This document shows, one piece after another, positions 35,795 through 44,728 of a DNA stretch of 64,000 nt; position 1 is the first letter of the stretch, and each line of letters opens with the position of its first letter. Origin of the DNA: RGIG3009 sp045596745 (GTDB lineage Bacteria; Bacillota; Clostridia; Oscillospirales; Acutalibacteraceae); assembly GCA_045596745.1 (NCBI GenBank), contig JAZODA010000023.1, forward strand, positions 12,672-76,671, given 5' to 3'. The translations under genes and the position numbers were made by a program. Below the pieces are notes generated by a model. That model was not told where the DNA came from. It worked only from the letters and a program-made list of their open reading frames with translations, and searched no databases.

Positions 35795-35966
35795 ATTATA
35801 ATAACACAAGATTTCGGAAAACGCAAGACATTTTTTGAAAAGAGCGCAATGTATCTTTTGGCGCAAATCGGGCATTCTAACCGTGGCGCAGATACATTGT
35901 CGGCTTGCGTTTGCTGTATTTGTTGCCAATCACTGCCGAAGAATCCTTTCTTCGGCAGTGATTTGT
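35795..35966 (+). ncRNA. Unresolved intergenic structure, possible small RNA ending in a strong terminator
   Basis: The 213-base gap between secG and the topoisomerase gene holds a 16-bp perfect stem (35928-35943 with 35948-35963) whose T-run (ATTTGTTTTT) is on the plus strand, where no gene ends. Upstream is a 9-bp inverted repeat (35847-35855 with 35891-35899) and two copies of TGGCGCA in its loop. A TATAAT at 35797-35802 could start a plus-strand RNA of about 160 bases, but no good -35 box is visible. The hairpin might instead simply end the minus-strand topoisomerase mRNA. Confidence 0.3.
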
Positions 35967-35968
35967 TT

Positions 35969-38218
35969 TTACAGCAAGGTCATCTGTTCCCCGACATCCT
36001 CTGCCGACAGCAGAGCGCCTGCCGCAGGCAAGGTACGGGTGCGGTAACGCGCAGGCTTGGCAACCATCGAGTTGTCAAACGGCACGACCGACTCCAGACG
36101 GTGCTGACCTTTGAGCGTCATCACCTGCACGCCCTGCGTGTTACGGGTGGTCTTGACCGCCACTGCGCCGGTATGCACAACCAAACGGCGACCGGCGGTA
36201 GAGGCCAGGAAGAACTCGCCGTCCGCAGGAATCTGGAACATCGCCACCAGCGGCGACTTGTCCGAAAACGCGCCAATCAGCTTGCGGCGGTTGGTCTTGG
36301 TCGCATAGGAGGACAGCTCCACCTTGGCGGCCTTACCGTTTTCGAAGAAGAACACGAGATAGCCGCTGTAGTCCACCGTACTGGCCATAAACACCGCGCT
36401 CTCGCCCGGCTCGAAGCCGAGCTTGCTTCCCACAAAGTCGCCCATCGCGCTGGCCTTGGTATCCGCAAAATCCGCCGCGCGGGTCTTGTACACCGTACCG
36501 GCGTTCGTGAAGAAGAGCAGCTCCTGACGGTTGTTGGATTCCACCGTCTGCACAATGCGGTCGCCCTCTTTGAGCTTATGCTCACTGCTCATACGCAGCG
36601 ACTGCGGCGTGATTTTCTTGAAATAGCCCTCGGCGGTGAAGAACAGCGTGCAGGGATACTCGGGGATATTATCCTCCTCTGCCTCGCGCTCCTCATCCAG
36701 GTCGGTGGCGTAAATCAGCGTGGTACGACGCGGCTGACCGTATTTCTTGGCAACCGCGCGCAGCTCGTCGATGATGATGGACTTGACACGGCGAGCGCTC
36801 TTGAGAATGTCCTCCATATCCGCGATTTCCGCTTCCAAACGCTCCACTTCGTCTAACCGCTTGAGGATGTACTCACGGTTGAGATGGCGCAGTTTGATTT
36901 CGGCGACATATTCGGCCTGAATCTCGTCGATGCCGAAGCCAATCATCAGGTTCGGCACGACCTCGGCTTCCTCGTCGGTCTCGCGCACGATGCGCACCGC
37001 TTTGTCAATATCCAGCAGAATCTTCTGCAAACCTTTGAGCAGATGCAGCTTATCCTTCGCCTTGTTGAGGTCGTACACCACGCGACGGCGAACCGCTTCG
37101 ATACGGAAGCCAATCCACTCTTCCAGCAGTGCGCGAACGCCCAGCACCTGCGGCACACCTGCAATCAGCACATTGAAGTTACAGCCAAAGGAATCCTCCA
37201 GCGGCGTGGCGGCGTACAGCTTGCTCATCACCTTATCGGGATCGGTGCCGCGCTTCAAGTCGATGGTAATCTTGAGGCCGCTCAGGTCGGTCTCGTTACG
37301 AATATCGTTGATTTCGCGCAGTTTGCCGGCCTTGACCAAATCGGTGACCTTGGCGACAATCGCTTCCACCGTGGTGGAATACGGAATCTGCGTCACATCG
37401 ATGCAGTTGTTGGACTTGTCGTAGTTATACACCGCACGCACACGGATACTGCCGCGTCCGGTTTCGTAAATCTTTTCCAAATCCTCGCGGCGATAAATCA
37501 GCTGACCGCCACTGGGGAAATCGGGCGCTTGCAGGGTCGAGAGCAAATCGTGCGACGGGTCTTTCATCAGCGCGACCGTGGTCTCGCACACTTCCTGCAG
37601 GTTGAACGAGCAGATGTTGCTCGCCATACCGACAGCGATACCCAGATTGTTGTTGACGAGAATCGAAGGGAACGTCACCGGCAAGAGCGTCGGCTCCAGC
37701 ATAGTGGCATCGTAGTTATCCACGAAATCCACCGTTTCCTTGTCGATGTCGCGGAACAGTTCGGCGGCAATGGGAGCGAGCTTCGCTTCGGTATAACGCG
37801 AAGCGGCGCACTCGATGTCCGAGGAATACGCCTTACCGAAGTTACCCTTGGAATCCACGTACGGATGCAACAGCGCTTCGTTACCACGGGACAAACGCAC
37901 CATCGTATCGTAAATGGCGGCATCACCGTGGGGGTTAAGACGCATCGTCTGACCTGCGATGTTGGCGGATTTGACCAAGCCGCCGTTGAGCAGGCCCATC
38001 TTGTACATGGTGTACAGCAGTTTGCGGTGCGAGGGCTTGAAACCGTCGATTTCGGGAATCGCACGGGACATAATCACGCTCATCGCATACGGCATATAGT
38101 TCTCGCGCAGCGTATCGGTGATAGCCTGTTGCTCCACAATGCCGGCACCGGTGATATGCGCGTTGGACGGCAGCTTGCCCACCTCGGGGGCGACGGTTTT
38201 ATTCTTTTTTGAAGCCAT
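35969..38218 (-). CDS. Type II DNA topoisomerase subunit A (GyrA/ParC family)
   Basis: 749 residues from ATG at 38218 with AAGGAGGGG upstream. The breakage-reunion core has the active-site Tyr in ECAASRYTEAKL and the family start YMPYAMSVIMSRAIPEIDGFKPSHRKLLYTMY. The C-terminal beta-pinwheel repeats follow (GEFFLASTAGRRLVVH and similar). It lacks a clear GyrA-box, favouring a topoisomerase IV-like or accessory enzyme that unlinks DNA. It starts 13 bases after the subunit B gene. Several motifs diverge from standard GyrA and ParC, so I give no symbol. Confidence 0.9.
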   Translation of the reverse strand: MASKKNKTVAPEVGKLPSNAHITGAGIVEQQAITDTLRENYMPYAMSVIMSRAIPEIDGFKPSHRKLLYTMYKMGLLNGGLVKSANIAGQTMRLNPHGDAAIYDTMVRLSRGNEALLHPYVDSKGNFGKAYSSDIECAASRYTEAKLAPIAAELFRDIDKETVDFVDNYDATMLEPTLLPVTFPSILVNNNLGIAVGMASNICSFNLQEVCETTVALMKDPSHDLLSTLQAPDFPSGGQLIYRREDLEKIYETGRGSIRVRAVYNYDKSNNCIDVTQIPYSTTVEAIVAKVTDLVKAGKLREINDIRNETDLSGLKITIDLKRGTDPDKVMSKLYAATPLEDSFGCNFNVLIAGVPQVLGVRALLEEWIGFRIEAVRRRVVYDLNKAKDKLHLLKGLQKILLDIDKAVRIVRETDEEAEVVPNLMIGFGIDEIQAEYVAEIKLRHLNREYILKRLDEVERLEAEIADMEDILKSARRVKSIIIDELRAVAKKYGQPRRTTLIYATDLDEEREAEEDNIPEYPCTLFFTAEGYFKKITPQSLRMSSEHKLKEGDRIVQTVESNNRQELLFFTNAGTVYKTRAADFADTKASAMGDFVGSKLGFEPGESAVFMASTVDYSGYLVFFFENGKAAKVELSSYATKTNRRKLIGAFSDKSPLVAMFQIPADGEFFLASTAGRRLVVHTGAVAVKTTRNTQGVQVMTLKGQHRLESVVPFDNSMVAKPARYRTRTLPAAGALLSAEDVGEQMTLL

Positions 38219-38231
38219 ACTCGTCCCCTCC

Positions 38232-40214
38232 TTACTCCAAATCCAGCATATCGAGATAATCGGCGCCATGCTCCGAAATCATACGCTTACGACCTTCCAG
38301 ATCGTCACCCAGCAGCACGTCAAACAGGTAGGCGGTCTCCTCCATATCGCAGGGGTTGACCTTGACCAGCCGGCGCGTCGCAGGGTTCATGGTGGTCAGC
38401 GACATCATTTCGGGCTCGTTTTCACCAAGTCCCTTGGAGCGCTGAATGGTGTACTTGACATCGCCAATCTGCGCCAGAATTTCCGCCTTTTCGCGGTCGT
38501 TGTACGCGAAGTAGGTGTCGGTCTTGGTGTTAATTTCATACAGCGGCGTTTCCGCAATGTACACATACCCTTGTTCAATCAACGTCGGCGTCAGACGATA
38601 CAGCATCGTCAGCACCAGCGTGCGAATCTGGAAGCCGTCAACGTCGGCATCGGTACAGATAATAATCTTGGAAAACCGCAGAAGCGACAAATCAAAGGTC
38701 GCGAGATTTTTGTTCGACTTGGATTTCACTTCCACGCCGCAACCCATTACCTTGAGCAGGTTGACGATAATCTCGCTCTTGAAAATCTTATCAAATTCGG
38801 CTTTCAGACAGTTAAGAATCTTACCGCGAATCGGGATAACCGCCTGGAACTCGGAGTTGCGCGCCTGGATACAAGAACCCATAGCCGATTTACCCTCCAC
38901 GATGAACAGCTCACGCTGTGTCACGTCGCGGGTGCGGCAATCGACGAATCCCGGCACACGGGAAGCAAGGTCATTGCCCGACTGCAGGGTCTTTTTCAGG
39001 TTCAGACGGGTGGTTTCCGCCTTTTCACGGCTACGCTTGTTAATCAGCACCTGATCCGACAAGCGATCCGCTTCCGCCTTGTTTTCAAGGAAATACACTT
39101 CCAGATGATGCCGCAGGAAATCCGTCATCGCATCCTGGATAAACTTGTTGGTAATCGCCTTTTTGGTCTGGTTCTCGTAAGAGGTCTGGGTCGAGAACGA
39201 GGACGACACCAGCACGAGACAGTCCTGCACATCCTGGAACGTGATTTTGCTTTCGTTCTTCAGGTACTTGCCGTTCTGGCGCAGGTACGCATCAATCTGC
39301 GACACAAACGCCGAACGCACCGCTTTTTCGGGCGCACCGCCGTGTTCCAGCCAGCTGGAGTTGTGGTAATACTCCAGCAAATTCGTCTTGTTGGAGCAGC
39401 ACAGCGCGACGTTGAATTTTACTTTGTATTCCGGCTTGTCCTCGCGGTCACGACCACGGCGTTCCGCCGTCCAGACCTGCACATCGGTCATACCGTTGTC
39501 GCCCACCAACTCGCGAACATAGTCCTCGATACCGTTCTGGTAGACGAACTCTTCGTTTTCGAAGCTGCGGCCTTTCTGGTCACGCAGTACGAACAGAAGG
39601 TTGGGGTTAACAATCGCCTGACGGCGCAGAATATCGCGGAAATAATCAATCGGCACAGCAATGTCGGTAAAGACCTGCAGGTCGGGCTTCCAGCGGATGG
39701 TGGTACCGGTATCCCGCTTGGCATACGGCTCTTTCTTGAGACCGCCGACGTTTTCGCCGTGTTCAAAATGCAGCGTATAGCGGTAGCCGTCACGATGCAC
39801 TTCCACATCCATATATTCCGAAGAATACTGCGTCGCGCAAGCACCCAGACCGTTAAGACCCAGCGAGAACTCATAGTTTTCGCTTTCGTTGGTATTGTAC
39901 TTACCGCCGGCATACAGCTCGCAGAAAATCAGCTCCCAGTTGAAGCGATCCTCTTTCGTGTTGTAGTCCACGGGGATACCGCGACCGAAGTCCTGAACTT
40001 CAATCGAACCGTCCTCGTACCGCGTGGTGATAATCTTGTTGCCATGACCCTCGCGCGCTTCGTCAATCGAGTTGGAGAGTATTTCAAAAACAGCGTGCTC
40101 ACAGCCCTCCAGGCCATCCGAGCCGAAAATAACACCCGGGCGCTTACGGACGCGATCTGCGCCTTTCAGCGAGGTGATGCTTTCGTTGCCATATCCCGGC
40201 TTCTTTGCTGCCAT
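38232..40214 (-). CDS. Type II DNA topoisomerase subunit B (GyrB/ParE family)
   Basis: 660 residues. A GHKL ATPase domain at the N-terminus (ILSNSIDEAREG, DFGRGIPVD, LGLNGLGACATQYSS), a transducer, and a TOPRIM domain with IVEGKSAMG and TDADVDGFQIRTL. Standard GyrB and ParE read DNS(V/I)DEA, EGDSA and DGSHIRTL, so this is a divergent branch, likely a second type II enzyme beside a normal gyrase elsewhere. It forms an operon with the A subunit. Confidence 0.9.
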   Translation of the reverse strand: MAAKKPGYGNESITSLKGADRVRKRPGVIFGSDGLEGCEHAVFEILSNSIDEAREGHGNKIITTRYEDGSIEVQDFGRGIPVDYNTKEDRFNWELIFCELYAGGKYNTNESENYEFSLGLNGLGACATQYSSEYMDVEVHRDGYRYTLHFEHGENVGGLKKEPYAKRDTGTTIRWKPDLQVFTDIAVPIDYFRDILRRQAIVNPNLLFVLRDQKGRSFENEEFVYQNGIEDYVRELVGDNGMTDVQVWTAERRGRDREDKPEYKVKFNVALCCSNKTNLLEYYHNSSWLEHGGAPEKAVRSAFVSQIDAYLRQNGKYLKNESKITFQDVQDCLVLVSSSFSTQTSYENQTKKAITNKFIQDAMTDFLRHHLEVYFLENKAEADRLSDQVLINKRSREKAETTRLNLKKTLQSGNDLASRVPGFVDCRTRDVTQRELFIVEGKSAMGSCIQARNSEFQAVIPIRGKILNCLKAEFDKIFKSEIIVNLLKVMGCGVEVKSKSNKNLATFDLSLLRFSKIIICTDADVDGFQIRTLVLTMLYRLTPTLIEQGYVYIAETPLYEINTKTDTYFAYNDREKAEILAQIGDVKYTIQRSKGLGENEPEMMSLTTMNPATRRLVKVNPCDMEETAYLFDVLLGDDLEGRKRMISEHGADYLDMLDLE

Positions 40215-40256
40215 TGCGTTTCCACCTTTACAAAATATAGAGTCTATTTATCCTAT

Positions 40257-40284
40257 TTTATACCATATATAGTTGTTTCGTCAA
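40257..40284 (-). promoter_or_regulatory. Promoter of the topoisomerase operon
   Basis: On the minus strand, TTGACG (40279-40284), 16 bases, TATAAA (40257-40262). Confidence 0.6.
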
Positions 40285-40427
40285 GTTTTCCGCACCGATT
40301 TTTTGTGCCTGTCGACAAAATTCGGGCAAAAGCAAAAAAGTTCGTGCAATTTCCCACGAAGCATTGTATAATAGCAGACATAAGCGGCGCGAAATCGTTA
40401 ACTTTTTTTGAATGTTGCGCAATTTGA

Positions 40428-40456
40428 TTGCATCTTACCGTTCGGTGCGCTACAAT
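40428..40456 (+). promoter_or_regulatory. Promoter of the RING-like/DUF2628 gene
   Basis: TTGCAT (40428-40433), 17 bases, TACAAT (40451-40456). The 290-base divergent gap also has an isolated TATAAT near 40376 without a clear -35 box; nothing else stands out. Confidence 0.7.
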
Positions 40457-40505
40457 AGTGTTGTCGAATCCTCGCGCCAAAAACCATCACAGAAAGTGTG
40501 ACAGT

Positions 40506-41519
40506 ATGTTTTTTTACGAAGGACAATCCTGCCCGGTTTGCGGTCGCCGTTTTGCGGAAAACGATGACATCGTGACCTGTCCGCAGTGCGGTTGCCCGCA
40601 CCATCGCGATTGCTGGAAGCAGGAAGGACATTGCCACTTTGAAGCCGACCACGGCACCGACCGCCAGTGGGCACAGAGCAAGACGGAAGCACCCAAGGCT
40701 TCCGCCGAACCCACCACGCCGCAGGCGCGTTGCCCGCACTGTGGCGGCTCTAACCCCGAATTTGCGGAATTTTGCGCACACTGCGGTCACGAACTCACCC
40801 CGACGGAATGGGCAAGCGCCACGCCGCCTCCCCCTCCTCCGCCGCATGATGTACCGCCTCCGCCTGTCGGTCAGTACACCCCGCCGTTCAGCGGTGGTTT
40901 CGGTCAGCCGTTCCAAGTGCCGCTGCAGGATCCGTACGGCGGACTGCCGCGCACCGAAACCATCGAGGGCTTCTCGCTGGATGAAATTGCCGAGGTTGTC
41001 GGCAACAACTCCGCCTACTACCTCCCCCGTTTCCACAAGATGGCAAACGGCGGTTCCAAGGTTTCGTGGAACTGGGCAGCAGCGCTGATTCCTGCCAACT
41101 GGCTTTTGTATCGCAAGAATTTTGTGTGGGGCGCGCTGATGTTTGTGGTGGAGTTGGTGCTTCAGCTGTTCTCCTCCTTTGCGATGGATAAGCTCGTCGT
41201 TACCAACGCTTCCGGTGCGATATATGTCCCGTCGATTACCGTTCTGCTGAACGATCCGCAGGCACGCCTGCTGTCCGTCATTCTGTTTATCATCAGCGTG
41301 GCAAGCATTGCTTTGGGCATTCTGCTCGGTATGTTCGGCAACTACCTGTATATGCAGTCGGTGCTGAAGAAAGTTCGCCGTCGCCGCGAAAACCCCGAAC
41401 TGCGTTACGACCGCAGCTTCTTCAAGACGGGCGGCACCTCGTTCGCACTCGCCATCGCCCCCGAGCTCATCGTCCTCGTCATCGAGTACGTGCAAATGCT
41501 GCTAACTATGATGGTATAA
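40506..41519 (+). CDS. RING-like and zinc-ribbon protein with DUF2628 membrane domain
   Basis: 337 residues from ATG, with only a weak AAAGTG ribosome site. Residues 9-43 carry CPVC, CPQCGC, HH, C and C in the spacing of a prokaryotic RING/PHD-like finger. Residues 76-93 form a second zinc ribbon (CPHC and CAHC). A proline-rich linker with seven consecutive Pro follows (about 107-126), then a DUF2628 domain (about 165-330) with NWAAALIPANWLLYRKNFVWG and three or four membrane helices. The function is unknown; double zinc modules on the cytoplasmic side suggest protein binding. Confidence 0.85.
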   Translation: MFFYEGQSCPVCGRRFAENDDIVTCPQCGCPHHRDCWKQEGHCHFEADHGTDRQWAQSKTEAPKASAEPTTPQARCPHCGGSNPEFAEFCAHCGHELTPTEWASATPPPPPPPHDVPPPPVGQYTPPFSGGFGQPFQVPLQDPYGGLPRTETIEGFSLDEIAEVVGNNSAYYLPRFHKMANGGSKVSWNWAAALIPANWLLYRKNFVWGALMFVVELVLQLFSSFAMDKLVVTNASGAIYVPSITVLLNDPQARLLSVILFIISVASIALGILLGMFGNYLYMQSVLKKVRRRRENPELRYDRSFFKTGGTSFALAIAPELIVLVIEYVQMLLTMMV

Positions 41520-41530
41520 CCACAAAACAA

Positions 41531-41560
41531 AAACGCAGGGCCTCCGCCCTGCGTTTTTTC
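41531..41560 (+). terminator. Terminator of the RING-like/DUF2628 gene
   Basis: An 11-bp stem (41531-41541 with 41546-41556) then TTTTTTC. Confidence 0.9.
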
Positions 41561-41633
41561 TTTTCCGTTGCCGTTTTGTGTTCTTTTGCCGCGGTGGCGC
41601 ACATAGGTTAGTGTCACAAGGAGGTCGATGCTT

Positions 41634-42104
41634 GTGATGCGACGACAGATGGAATGGAAGCCCCTCTTGTTTTTCTTTTTGTTCACCTTTGGTCTTGCGG
41701 GTCTCGGCACGCTGCTCGGCGGCTCGCCCTCGGTCGAGGGCCTCGATGTACCGCCGCTGTATCCGCCTGCATGGCTGTTCCCCGTGGCGTGGAGCATCCT
41801 GTACGCGCTGATGTCCTATGCCGCCTACCGCGTGTTTTTAAGCGGCGATGTTGACCGCTCCACCGCACTGCAGCTATACCTGGCGCAGGTGATTGTCAAC
41901 GCGCTGTGGCCGTTTTTCTTCTTCCGTCTGGAATGGCGGTTCTTCGCGCTGTTATGGCTGTTTTTGCTGCTGTGGCTGGTGCTGCGCACCGCCCGCCTTT
42001 TCAAGCCCATCGACAAAACCGCCTACGCCCTGCTCATCCCCTACCTCGCGTGGCTGGTCTTTGCCGGTTATCTGAACCTCGCCATCTACCTGCTCAACCG
42101 CTAA
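41634..42104 (+). CDS. TspO/MBR family tryptophan-rich sensory protein
   Basis: 156 residues if GTG at 41634 is used (nine bases from AAGGAGG); ATG at 41628 is too close and ATG at 41637 is also possible. Five membrane helices and the conserved blocks PPAWLFPVAWSILYALM, NALWPFFFFRLEW and PYLAWLVFAGYLNLAIYLLN identify TspO, which binds porphyrins and related ligands in the membrane. It is a single gene between two terminators. Confidence 0.92.
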   Translation: MMRRQMEWKPLLFFFLFTFGLAGLGTLLGGSPSVEGLDVPPLYPPAWLFPVAWSILYALMSYAAYRVFLSGDVDRSTALQLYLAQVIVNALWPFFFFRLEWRFFALLWLFLLLWLVLRTARLFKPIDKTAYALLIPYLAWLVFAGYLNLAIYLLNR

Positions 42105-42107
42105 ACA

Positions 42108-42144
42108 AAAACGCACCGCCCACATTCCGTGGACGGTGCGTTTT
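42108..42144. terminator. Bidirectional terminator
   Basis: Stem AAAACGCACCG/CGGTGCGTTTT (42108-42118 with 42134-42144) with an inner CCAC/GTGG helix. It serves the TspO gene and the convergent phosphoesterase gene. Confidence 0.85.
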
Positions 42145-42149
42145 GTTTA

Positions 42150-43271
42150 TCAATAGTTGAGAGTGAAATGAGTGCGATCTTCCAAATCCAGCGTGATGTT
42201 GCTGCCAACACGCACCAGATGAATCTTGCGCTTCGCGGTATCCACTGCCATCACCGTCACGCAGTCCTCGGCTTTGGTGTCCCGCGCGCGGGGCAGGTCA
42301 CAGCCGTAGGTCTGCCAATCGTCGTTGGCGGTAGCGGCAAAGCTGATGATGTTCTGCTCGGGATGCGACTCGCTCGTGGCAATCATATCGCGATGATAGT
42401 GGCCGACAATGTGGCACACAAACGCGCCTTTGCCGCGTGCGGTAAAGTCCGCCTTTGCCTTGAGCGTCGGCAGCCACGCGTGGCTCTCAATCGGGGCGTA
42501 CTCTTTGTCCAGCGTCTCGCCCTTGGACCAAGCATCGATGATATCCGGCAGCAGCTCGCATTTGCCGTACAGCGCGAGTTCACCCGCGAAACCGCCGTGC
42601 TCCTGCGTGAACTTGCCTTCCGTCTTCACTGCGCTGTCGGTGTACGCGTGACGCGCCACGATAACGTGGTAATCCTGCGGCACATTTTTCAGCGTTTCAA
42701 TCAGCCAGTCAACTTCTTCCTGATTCAGGCTTTCCGCACCGCGCGTGATAACGAAATTGCCGTCCTCGTCGCGCTCTTCGGGTGCCATATAGTTATCCAG
42801 CACGATAACCGTAACCTTGTACTCGTCCCAGTTGACGGAGTAGTAGGTCTTGTTCAAATCCGGGATGCCAATCTGGTAGCGAGTGGTGCGGACATACTTC
42901 TCGCACACCTCCGCCTTCGAGCCTGCCAGTTCCTTTTTGGCACTGTTGCCGCCGTCGTGGTTGCCGATGGCCGTGTAGAACGGCTTCTTGGCGGAATGCA
43001 CCGCGAGATAGTACCAGGAACCGTCGTTTTCGGTGTAGTTGCCGCCCTGAATATCGCCCAGACAAATACCGCAATCCACCGCCTTCGTACCATTCATATA
43101 ATCAATAGCGTTCTGCATCTGCTTGGCACAGCGATGCACGTCGGTGGTCACCAGCATAGCAAAACGCTTCGGCTTTACTTCGCCGTGACCGAACACACCG
43201 ACACCCGCCGCGGCGTTGACGATATGCTCCACATCCTTGTTTCGTGTAATGATTGCACTCTCAAAGCTCAT
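42150..43271 (-). CDS. Metallophosphoesterase, distinct from the tandem six
   Basis: 373 residues from ATG after AAAGGAGATG. Motifs are TDVH, LGDIQGG, GNHDGG, ARHAYTD and VGHYHRDM, all consistent with an active two-metal enzyme. It lacks the GTPDGK, RVNAIRKGTV and SDDGT blocks of the tandem paralogues, so it is a different subfamily. It has no signal peptide. It lies 62 bases after rlmD on the same strand and may be the last gene of the long pyrH-to-rlmD transcript, although a short CCTGC/GCAGG hairpin lies between. Confidence 0.88.
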   Translation of the reverse strand: MSFESAIITRNKDVEHIVNAAAGVGVFGHGEVKPKRFAMLVTTDVHRCAKQMQNAIDYMNGTKAVDCGICLGDIQGGNYTENDGSWYYLAVHSAKKPFYTAIGNHDGGNSAKKELAGSKAEVCEKYVRTTRYQIGIPDLNKTYYSVNWDEYKVTVIVLDNYMAPEERDEDGNFVITRGAESLNQEEVDWLIETLKNVPQDYHVIVARHAYTDSAVKTEGKFTQEHGGFAGELALYGKCELLPDIIDAWSKGETLDKEYAPIESHAWLPTLKAKADFTARGKGAFVCHIVGHYHRDMIATSESHPEQNIISFAATANDDWQTYGCDLPRARDTKAEDCVTVMAVDTAKRKIHLVRVGSNITLDLEDRTHFTLNY

Positions 43272-43333
43272 AACAACATCTCCTTTAATTTTAGCTCCTC
43301 TATTCCCACCTGCAAAGCAGGCAAAAAACGCAG

Positions 43334-44713
43334 TTATCCCTCACTCCGTGTGAGCAGTGCCACGCATTCCACATGCGCCGTGCGGGGGAACATATCCACC
43401 GGAGTGACCTGCTCGGTCGTGTAACCCTCTTCCGCAAACAGTTTCAAATCCCGCGCCAGTGTGGCAGGGTCGCAGGAAACGTATACCACGCGGTCGGGAT
43501 TCATCCCAGCCACCGTGTGAATCAACGAGGCTTCACAACCTTTGCGCGGCGGATCCAGTATCACCACATCGGGTTTCCAACCCTCGGCGGCCAGCTGCTT
43601 TGCCGCCTGTGCGGCATCCGCGGCAATGAATCGCGCGTTGGTAATACCATTTTCATCGGCGTTGCGGCGAGCGTCCTCCACCGCCTGTTGCACCACTTCG
43701 ACACCCACGAGTTCGCGCACCTTGTGCGCCATCGACAGGCCAATCGTACCCGTACCGCAGTAAAGGTCGAGCAACGTTTCCGTACCGCTCAAGTTGGCAA
43801 CCTCCGCCGCTTTGCGGTACAACCGCTCGGCCTGGTCGTGGTTGACCTGATAGAACGACAGCGGCGATAAACGGAATCGCAAGCCGCACAGCGTATCGGT
43901 AATGTACGGCGTGCCGTACAGCGGATAACTGATGTTTCCGAGTACCACGTTGGTGTCGTCACTGTTGAGGTTGACCATCACCGAAGTCAGTCCCGGCACC
44001 GCTTTACGCAGGGATTCCACCAGCGCATCGGAACGCCGCAGCTTGCCACAGGTGCTGACCAAGCAAACCATCACTTCGCCGCTTTGCGCGCCCTCACGGA
44101 TATAGATATGGCGCAGCACGCCTTCTCCCGTCGTTTCGTCATACACCGGTATGCGGAACTTGGTCGCCCAACGTGCCACCACCGACAGTGCTTTTTCAAA
44201 CACCTCGGGCTGCAACAGACAATCCCGCTGCTCAATCACGCGATGGCTGCGCGCCGCATACAAGCCGACAAGCGGACGATACTCGCCCGGCGCGACAGGA
44301 TACTGCGCTTTGTTGCGGTAGCGGTCGGGCTGCTCGCACGCCACAATGGGCTGCGGCTCCAGCGACAAACCACCGATACGCGAAAGCGCATCCGCGACTC
44401 GTTGCCATTTGCAACGCAGCTCCGCTTCGTAGGAGATATGCCGATACGTACAACCACCGCACTTACCGAACGACGGACAATCCACCTGCGGCAAGCGGTC
44501 AGCCGACGGCGTGACAAGCTCTTCCACCTTGCCGAATGCCATAGTTTTCTGCACCTTGACAATGCGGCAGCGAATCTCGTCGCCAATCGCTGTAAACGGC
44601 ACAAAGATCGCCATACCGCGTTCGTCAGCAGATTCCGCATAGCGTCCGATACCGCTGCCTTCTGCGCTCATAGCCGTGATGACAAGCGGTACAATCTGAT
44701 TTTTCTGCAGCAT
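43334..44713 (-). CDS. rlmD: 23S rRNA (uracil-5-)-methyltransferase, RlmD/RumA family
   Basis: 459 residues. An N-terminal TRAM-like domain, then iron-sulfur cysteines in CPSFGKCGGC with a further Cys in RDCLL, then the SAM-binding LDLYCGTGTIGLSMA and the catalytic nucleophile in VSCDPATLARD. It makes m5U in 23S rRNA (U1939 or U747 in the standard systems; which one cannot be told here). It starts 15 bases after polC. Confidence 0.93.
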   Translation of the reverse strand: MLQKNQIVPLVITAMSAEGSGIGRYAESADERGMAIFVPFTAIGDEIRCRIVKVQKTMAFGKVEELVTPSADRLPQVDCPSFGKCGGCTYRHISYEAELRCKWQRVADALSRIGGLSLEPQPIVACEQPDRYRNKAQYPVAPGEYRPLVGLYAARSHRVIEQRDCLLQPEVFEKALSVVARWATKFRIPVYDETTGEGVLRHIYIREGAQSGEVMVCLVSTCGKLRRSDALVESLRKAVPGLTSVMVNLNSDDTNVVLGNISYPLYGTPYITDTLCGLRFRLSPLSFYQVNHDQAERLYRKAAEVANLSGTETLLDLYCGTGTIGLSMAHKVRELVGVEVVQQAVEDARRNADENGITNARFIAADAAQAAKQLAAEGWKPDVVILDPPRKGCEASLIHTVAGMNPDRVVYVSCDPATLARDLKLFAEEGYTTEQVTPVDMFPRTAHVECVALLTRSEG

Positions 44714-44728
44714 GGCGATCCTCCTTTT

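Noticed and set aside
35503..35826. A longer SecG start at 35826
   Set aside because: The extension crosses an AT-rich promoter-like region, and a strong AAGGAGG lies right before the ATG at 35754.
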